Shown here: positions 58,300 to 64,000 of the stretch, in pieces
Numbering within the stretch: the stretch's first letter is position 1
How the letters are laid out: each line of letters starts with the position of its first letter
NCBI GenBank assembly: GCA_026225945.1
Contig: JAMJFZ010001089.1
Location: forward strand, 4,329,501-4,393,500
Direction of reading: 5' to 3'
From: Cricetomys ansorgei
Taxonomy: Eukaryota; Chordata; Mammalia; Rodentia; Nesomyidae
Length of the DNA stretch: 64,000 nt
The notes under the pieces: generated by a model
Told to the model about the DNA's origin: nothing
Database searches by the model: none
The model's input: only the letters and a program-made list of their open reading frames with translations
Position numbers and translations under genes: made by a program

Positions 58300-59660
58300 A
58301 AGCTCCCCATAGCCTAGCGATGGCTCCAGGACAGTTTTAGTGTATTACCAGATTATGTTTTCCATAGTGTTACATTTAAAGCACTTCTGAGACCCAAGGC
58401 ATTCTAGTCTTTTGAAGAATGCTTACACAGAGTAGAAAGAAGTTGACCCAAGAAAGAATCCCTGGGCTCTTGGTCAGGAAAGCAAGGGAAAAATACAAGC
58501 TCATGAAAGTAGCATAAAAACAGATGCAGTCCTCGAAAATGAAAGCCTAACGCCCAAATGTCTGATGTGTATTCTCTTACAAGGGAAGTCAACCATTAAC
58601 AAGGGTACAGAGCAAGGGAGAACGCAGGATGCGACTGCCTTGTAATCTGAGGGCCAGGAGCCCTGTGGAAGTGCTATGCCTAGCTTCCCTGATGACCCGT
58701 AAGAGCAAATAATAACCAGTCCTGATGGCATAAAATCAAAATATCAAAAGAACATAGAAGTCAAAAGTCATACTAGGTCCTACTCTAAGAATCCGTGAAT
58801 TCATGACACATCGCCTATGGGCTAACACCTTACCCCAACACCCAGTCCTTAAAACCACTGACTCACTGAGGCCGAAGGGCAGGGAGGACCATGGTTGCAT
58901 TTCTACAGGCTAGCAACGTATGACAGGGTAATAGTGCTAATTATTTAAGGCACGAAAATACTTCACATACGCCTTAGGTTAAAGCACTCATTCACAGGCA
59001 ATGGCTTTAGTTATTCTGTAATACTTATTAAGGACTCCTGAGGTGGCATGTACCTTGTAGATGCTTATTTGTTTAGTGACAATCACGGAATGGTTGCTTC
59101 CCACAAGTAGAGACAGGAGAAATGGGAAAGCAGTTCTGATAGACTATGCATATCTTATGGTGTGTCCACAAAGCAAGAAAGAGAATCAGCTCGTGGAGTC
59201 TAAATAGCCCATCTGGAGAAGGGTCCTCTTCGTGATCTAGAGGGAAAGCCTGAGCTAGTTAAAGGACATTTGAGGCGAAAATGACAGCCTGTGTCAGAGA
59301 GCCGAGAACCCTGAGGAGTACATCCGCCTCAGAGGCACAGGAGCAAGAGAAGAAGGGCCCAGGGGTAGCTCCGTGGTGGCACCTTTGCCCAGCACATGCA
59401 ATGCTGCAGGTTTACTCCTCGGGTGGGGGGCTGGGAGGCTTTGGTGGGGAACAAACTGCTATCCAGTCCTGACTCAGTAGCTACAGGAATCAAAGGGTAG
59501 ACAGAAGTCCAGAGTTCAACTGCCAGTCCTCAGCTCCATGCATTTAACTTGCAGTCTCCAGTGTTTCGGACCCAGGGAGAAGTGGCTTCAACGCCTCGTT
59601 GCCCTCTTGGGACCCCTATCCCTTCTTTATACTACATTGAGCGGGATTTGGAGGTGGGGG
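58300..59660. other. Intergenic, no feature recognised
   Basis: No named repeat or supported ORF. Confidence 0.5.
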
Positions 59661-59667
59661 TTTGTTT

Positions 59668-59900
59668 TTGTTTTAGTTACTTTTTGAGACAGACTCTTAC
59701 ATAGGCCAGGCCGGCCTCAGACTCACTCTGTAGAGAGGATGACCTTGAACTTCTGATCCTTCCGCCTCTATCTCTTGCGCGCTGAGATTGCAGCCGAGAG
59801 CCTCCGCACGCAGATTATGCAGATTACGTGAGCTAGAGATGGAACTCAGGGCTGGGTACATACCGGTAGGCTGAGCACTCTAACTGACCCAGACTTACTT
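59668..59900 (-). repeat. B4 SINE
   Basis: Reversed B1 body (GGCCAGGCCGGCCTCAGACTC) and reversed ID part (CTCAGGGCTGGGTACATACC). Confidence 0.6.
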
Positions 59901-59919
59901 CCTTTAAAAAAACATTTTT

Positions 59920-60110
59920 TTTTAATCATGCACATGTGTGCATGAGTGAATGTGCATGTATACACCACGGCATGGTGGGTGGAGGTCGGAGGACAACTTG
60001 TAGTTGTCGGTTCTCTTTTTCTACTGTGTGAGTTCGGAGGATCAAACCAAAGCTGTCAGACTTGGTGGCGAGCCCCTCCACCTGCCTAACCACCGCACAG
60101 ACCCAACACT
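59920..60110 (-). repeat. B3/B2-type SINE
   Basis: Reversed: GGTGGAGGTCGGAGGACAAC and GGAGGATCAAACCAAAGCTG. Confidence 0.6.
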
Positions 60111-60229
60111 TGATTTCATGATTCGTTGTGACACTGGAGTCACAGCAAGGTGGTGATAATATATAACTAACGCCGGAATGGGAGGGAACTGAGGGTCTGG
60201 GAACAGAGCCACACCACTAAGGCCAATTT

Positions 60230-60425
60230 AAAAAAATAATTTGTACGTGTACGGGTGTTTTGGCTGCATGTATGTCTATGCAGCGCCACATGTGTGTGTG
60301 CGTGCCCTTGGAGGCTAGATGAGGGTGTGACACCCTAGGACCTAAGCTGCTATGGGTGCTGGAAATGGACCTATGGAGGAGCAGCCAGTGCTCTAAACCA
60401 TTGAGCCATCTTACAAGTCCCAGCT
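60230..60425 (-). repeat. B2-type SINE
   Basis: Reversed: CCTTGGAGGCTAGATGAGGG, GGGTGCTGGAAATGGACC and CATTGAGCCATCTTACAAG. Confidence 0.6.
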
Positions 60426-60429
60426 AAGG

Positions 60430-61125
60430 ACAATTTTTGACAGAGTCACACAGGGAGTTTCAACTGGGGTGAAGAGAGAACATTTTCTGCCAGTGGTATT
60501 TGAACAGTTGCATATAGCTGTATGTAACTAAATTATGTGTATGTGAGATTTGTTAAAAGAAAAACTTAAGTATTCTCACTGCACACAGTTCCAATATGAG
60601 TGAATGATATGTTAATTAACTCGACTGTGATAATCATTTCACAGTGTATAACATTCAACCTACACAACCTGCTCCCACTTTTTGTCCATTTTATCCTACC
60701 CTAAACAGAGACAGGTGGAGATATGTTGTATAGCTTTGTTCTCTGAATTGAAACCTTCTTGTAAGGAGAAGGGAGGCTCATTAGACTCAGAGAACCAAAG
60801 TTCACAAGGGTTATACAGAAGCACTAAGTGATTGCTCGAGTTGAGACTCCCTGGCTCCAGACTGCCTGAAAGCCATGCAGGGAGCTCCCGGGCTGTGGTT
60901 TTAGGAGTTGTCACCCACGTTGGGGTGATGCAGCTGCCTTTGACATACCCATACCCTTGTAAATAACTCCCGTAAACTCACTGGTTGATCAAGTTAGACT
61001 CGAGTGCAGGCTGTTCTCTGGTCTGTCATTAGTGGCCTGTCTAGGGTGAGTGAGCACCTTCTCATTTCTCCCCAGGAAAAGTACAAAATACAGAATACAC
61101 ATACACATACAGATATGGTATCAAG
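60430..61125. other. Intergenic, no feature recognised
   Basis: No supported gene or repeat. Confidence 0.5.
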
Positions 61126-61129
61126 ATGA

Positions 61130-61265
61130 CTAGATGTTGCAGGTACACTTGGAATCCCAGCACTCAGGAGGGGAAGGGGGAGGATCATGCTTTTGAGCTT
61201 GAGATTGACCTGAGCTATACATTGAGAACCTGTCTTAAAAAGAAAAGAAAAGAAAAGAAAGAATA
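61130..61265 (+). repeat. B1 SINE with (AAAAG)n tail
   Basis: GGAATCCCAGCACTCAGGAG, GACCTGAGCTATACATTGAG and a tail of AAAAG units. Confidence 0.7.
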
Positions 61266-61360
61266 AAAGGAAAAAAAACCAGAAAGAATGGGAACACGAA
61301 CACAGATGCATAGCTGGTAGACAACTGCCATAGGAAAACACATAGACACACGTGGACTTC

Positions 61361-61832
61361 TGTTAAGTCTGAAATCGCCACACAGAGACCACCACTCACG
61401 TTCGCAATCAGCAAGGGTGCATTTGATTTGCGAAAGAAAATGCCTTGCATTCAGGGGCCAGCCATTTAAGAAAATGGCGATCCCTAACAAAGGCTTACTG
61501 GCCTTTTTATAGGTCGTAAGGAGAAGTTTAGCATGGGTGAGGTAATAGGGAACATGACTGGTGGTCAGTGAGACAGGTACAGCTATTGGCTAACTTCAAG
61601 ATGAGACACTCACCTACCTCCTGGCATGTGGGGTACCAGGTGCAGGTGTCCGGCCTTGAGATAAGGCATTCCTGTGGCTACACTGTGGTTGCCCTCATCT
61701 CTGATTGGTTGCCTTTGGGGGTGGGAGGCTTTTATGGTTTTCTCTTAGAATTTATGTCTTTTCAGGGTCAGGCCCAGGGCAAGCTTGAGATGAAGCCTCC
61801 GGTCTAAAATGGAGTCTTGTTCTGTCTCTTCA
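61361..61832 (-). mobile_element. Solo LTR
   Basis: The 472-bp block starts TGTTAAGTCTG and ends TCTGTCTCTTCA on the plus strand (TG...CA). Flanks ACTTC and ACTCC suggest a decayed 5-bp duplication. GGCCAGCCATTTAAGAAAATGG and GTCTAAAATGGAGTCTTG are LTR-like promoter/R-region blocks on the minus strand. Family not named. Confidence 0.55.
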
Positions 61833-61834
61833 AC

Positions 61835-62235
61835 TCCCTTGCTCACGTTGCGTCAGCAGTGCATATGAGACAGTCCCGGACCAAGAATTTAGTAGCAGTG
61901 AAGGTGAGCCAATCAGGATGACTTTTCTTAACAATTCAAAAGGCCACCACACTGGAGAAGGGAGTGACAACCCCAACAGGAAACTCAGAGGCTGTAGCTT
62001 TTAGTGGCGGTGGGATCCCAGGTGAGAGGAATCGGGAGTGTTGACTCTCCTTGGCGGGGCTCAGGGCATCCAAGTGCTCTCCTCCGAAGCACAGGTCTAC
62101 AGAAAGCTCACTGCAGACCAGAGTGGCGAAGGCAGTGGGGCTCAGAGGGCAGGAATGGTGGGTAGTTAAGATTTATCTTGAAAATGTAAGGTATTCGTTT
62201 TTAAAAATTTTAGATTTACTTACTTTTATTTAATG
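61835..62235. other. Intergenic, no feature recognised
   Basis: No supported ORF or repeat. Confidence 0.45.
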
Positions 62236-62239
62236 AGTG

Positions 62240-62450
62240 TGGGTGTTTAGCCTGCATGAATGTCTGTGCATCACGTGCATGCAGTGCCCACAGTGGTCAG
62301 AAGAGGGCATCAGATCCTCCAGAACTGGAAATACAGAAGGTTGTAAGCTGCCATGTAGGTGCTGGGAACCAAACCTGCCCCCTTCCCCCCGCAAGAACAA
62401 CAAATGCATTTGACTGCTAAGCGAACTCTCCAGCCCCCAATGTCAGTTAT
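62240..62450 (-). repeat. B2-type SINE
   Basis: Reversed B2: GTGGTCAGAAGAGGGCATC, GTAGGTGCTGGGAACCAAAC and GCGAACTCTCCAGCCCCC. Confidence 0.7.
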
Positions 62451-62618
62451 TTTTAGCAATCAATAACATAGCTATTTTATTACATACAGAGTAAATATAC
62501 CTACACTTTGAATGTTGTTTCTTGTTAGGATGGTGTCTCCTGTAATTTTCAGTTGTTCTTAGTCAAAAGGCAGAGATGCGGTCTCTCCTGAAAAGGAGAT
62601 TTAATATAAAAATCTTTG

Positions 62619-62621
<3 letters not shown>

Positions 62622-62654
<33 letters not shown>
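62622..62654 (+). repeat. (CA)n microsatellite
   Basis: About 16 CA units. Confidence 0.9.
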
Positions 62655-62657
<3 letters not shown>

Positions 62658-62659
62658 TT

Positions 62660-63240
62660 TATATGTATCACAGACTTAATGAAATCTTACATTTAATACT
62701 CATACAGTAAAAAATTCATAAAAATCCAAAGCAATTGATCTAATAAAAGAATTTATAATTTATATTACTTAGAGGTACTTTGATTAATACAAAGTCTTGT
62801 GTCTCCTAATATTTTTTTTTGCTACCCATGTTTACTAAATCATAAAACAGAATTATTTGTTTGGAAGGAAATCACCAGTAAAATCTATATATCTAATGTT
62901 ACATTTTTATAGCCTAATAAAACCTTTATCTTATGACCCCAGTGAATGTTGTTTAATATAGATAAGTAACATTTTATGTAATATTTAATTGACCCAAAGA
63001 TACCATATTACTAGGTCCTAAGAATGTAACAGTACCTCAGTTTATGTTATGTACTTATCAGACCTTTTAATATAATATATCCCCAGACACTACATTTACA
63101 TATATGCACATGCATTTTTAGAGTAGGCATGCCAATATATATTTTTTCTTTAAATCCACAATAAAAATGAATTAAAAATTAAAGTGGCCACAAGTCTTGT
63201 CACTCTGTTATTTGGGGAAAATTCTTAGATAATCCTTTTA
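62660..63240. other. A+T-rich intergenic
   Basis: No gene or named repeat; very A+T-rich. Confidence 0.5.
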
Positions 63241-63245
63241 CAGTC

Positions 63246-63425
63246 TTCCTTCCTTCCTTCCTTCTTTCCTTCCTTCTTTCCTTCCTTCCTTCCTTCCTTC
63301 CTTCCTTTCTTTGGTTTTTCAAGACAGAATGTCTCTGTTGTAACTCTGGCTGTCCTGGAACTCACTCTGTAGACCAGGCTGGCTTTGAACTCACAGAGAT
63401 TCACCTGCCTCTGCCTCCCAAGTGT
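63246..63425 (-). repeat. (TTCC)n tract and B1 SINE
   Basis: The TTCC/TTTC run (63246-63310) is the reversed A/G-rich tail of a B1. The body follows in reverse: GGCTGTCCTGGAACTCACTC and CCAGGCTGGCTTTGAACTC. Confidence 0.8.
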
Positions 63426-63499
63426 CTTCTACGTGCACGTTATATGTTTGTGTATCTGTTTACTTACTTGTTACTTACAGACTAGTAAGTTACTAGTCT

Positions 63500-64000
63500 G
63501 GACTTTTTCCAAGAGTTACATCCCTATTTTATTAAACATTATTCAATCTAGGTGTTCCAATGGTGCCTGGCCACGTGGAGAACTCCTGGATGAATTAATC
63601 AATAAAGGGTCTTTTGAGTGACCAGTGATTGGATGCATGCCTTGTAGAAGGAGGACAGGAAGTTTCTCTTGGAGAAATAGCTAGATTAAATGAACAAGGA
63701 AAGGAGATTGGCTTCTCTGCAACCCACAGTCACCTACTGTCCCTCAAATCTCCTGGCCACTTTTACCCTAACCACCATTATCTCTCAGACTGAAATCCAA
63801 AAACCTGTTTTGCAAGATAAATCAGTGGCAGTTTGTTTCAGGACAGAGGGAACCTGGTTCACTCAAAATGGTACTGGGGAGCTCTGATGTCAGCTGGCTG
63901 AGGATGACTAACGTCATGTTTGTGATTCAACTATTGATGGTACCTGACTAACAGTGGCCTGACTTACCTTTTTGGCTTTATGATCAGCATTCAGTGGAGA
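63500..64000. other. Intergenic, no feature recognised
   Basis: No supported ORF or repeat at the window end. Confidence 0.45.

Overview
The window is nuclear DNA from a muroid rodent (the mouse, rat and hamster group). The evidence is a multi-exon vertebrate gene with standard GT-AG splice sites, a CpG-island promoter, and a repeat population of B1, B2/B3, B4 and ID SINEs, rodent-type L1 3' ends, MaLR LTRs and a SPIN-like hAT element. All copies I recognise look old and diverged, so I cannot name the species. The protein sequence suggests a relative of mouse rather than mouse itself, but this is an inference.

Only one gene can be supported: the 5' end of Txndc5 (ERp46/EndoPDI, an ER protein-disulphide isomerase with three thioredoxin domains) on the minus strand. 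Coding exon 1 (14203-14429) carries the start codon, signal peptide and the first half of thioredoxin domain 1. Exon 2 (9823-9972) starts inside the WCGHC active site. Exon 3 (2317-2422) finishes domain 1 and enters the linker. All three exons join in frame (161 codons) with consensus splice sites. The remaining exons lie beyond position 1. The promoter sits in a CpG island at about 13.9-14.6 kb, and a perfect unfolded-protein-response element lies just inside intron 1.

From about 14.6 kb to 64 kb I find no convincing protein-coding gene. The next gene expected upstream from human/mouse synteny, Bloc1s5, was not recognised and probably lies beyond 64 kb. This half is intergenic, with layered repeats. 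Its main landmarks are: an inverted pair of an unclassified repeat at 15.2/15.9 kb; SINE, hAT and MaLR clusters at 21-32 kb; a mostly unique block at 32-34.8 kb containing a CTCF-like site; a 4.3-kb L1 3' half (34.8-39.1 kb) broken by two solo LTRs with target-site duplications; a (TATC/TATG)n array of about 1.1 kb (50.6-51.7 kb) between inverted LTR fragments; an older L1 fossil (52.5-54.8 kb); and a SPIN-like hAT element with terminal inverted repeats at 58.1 kb.

The most useful leads are the intronic UPR element, two CTCF-like motifs (one carried by an LTR), the higher-order structure of the tetranucleotide array, near-perfect palindromes at 45.6 and 63.5 kb, and a small signal-peptide-like ORF ending at a splice donor at 46.05 kb. 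I found no clear new biological system.
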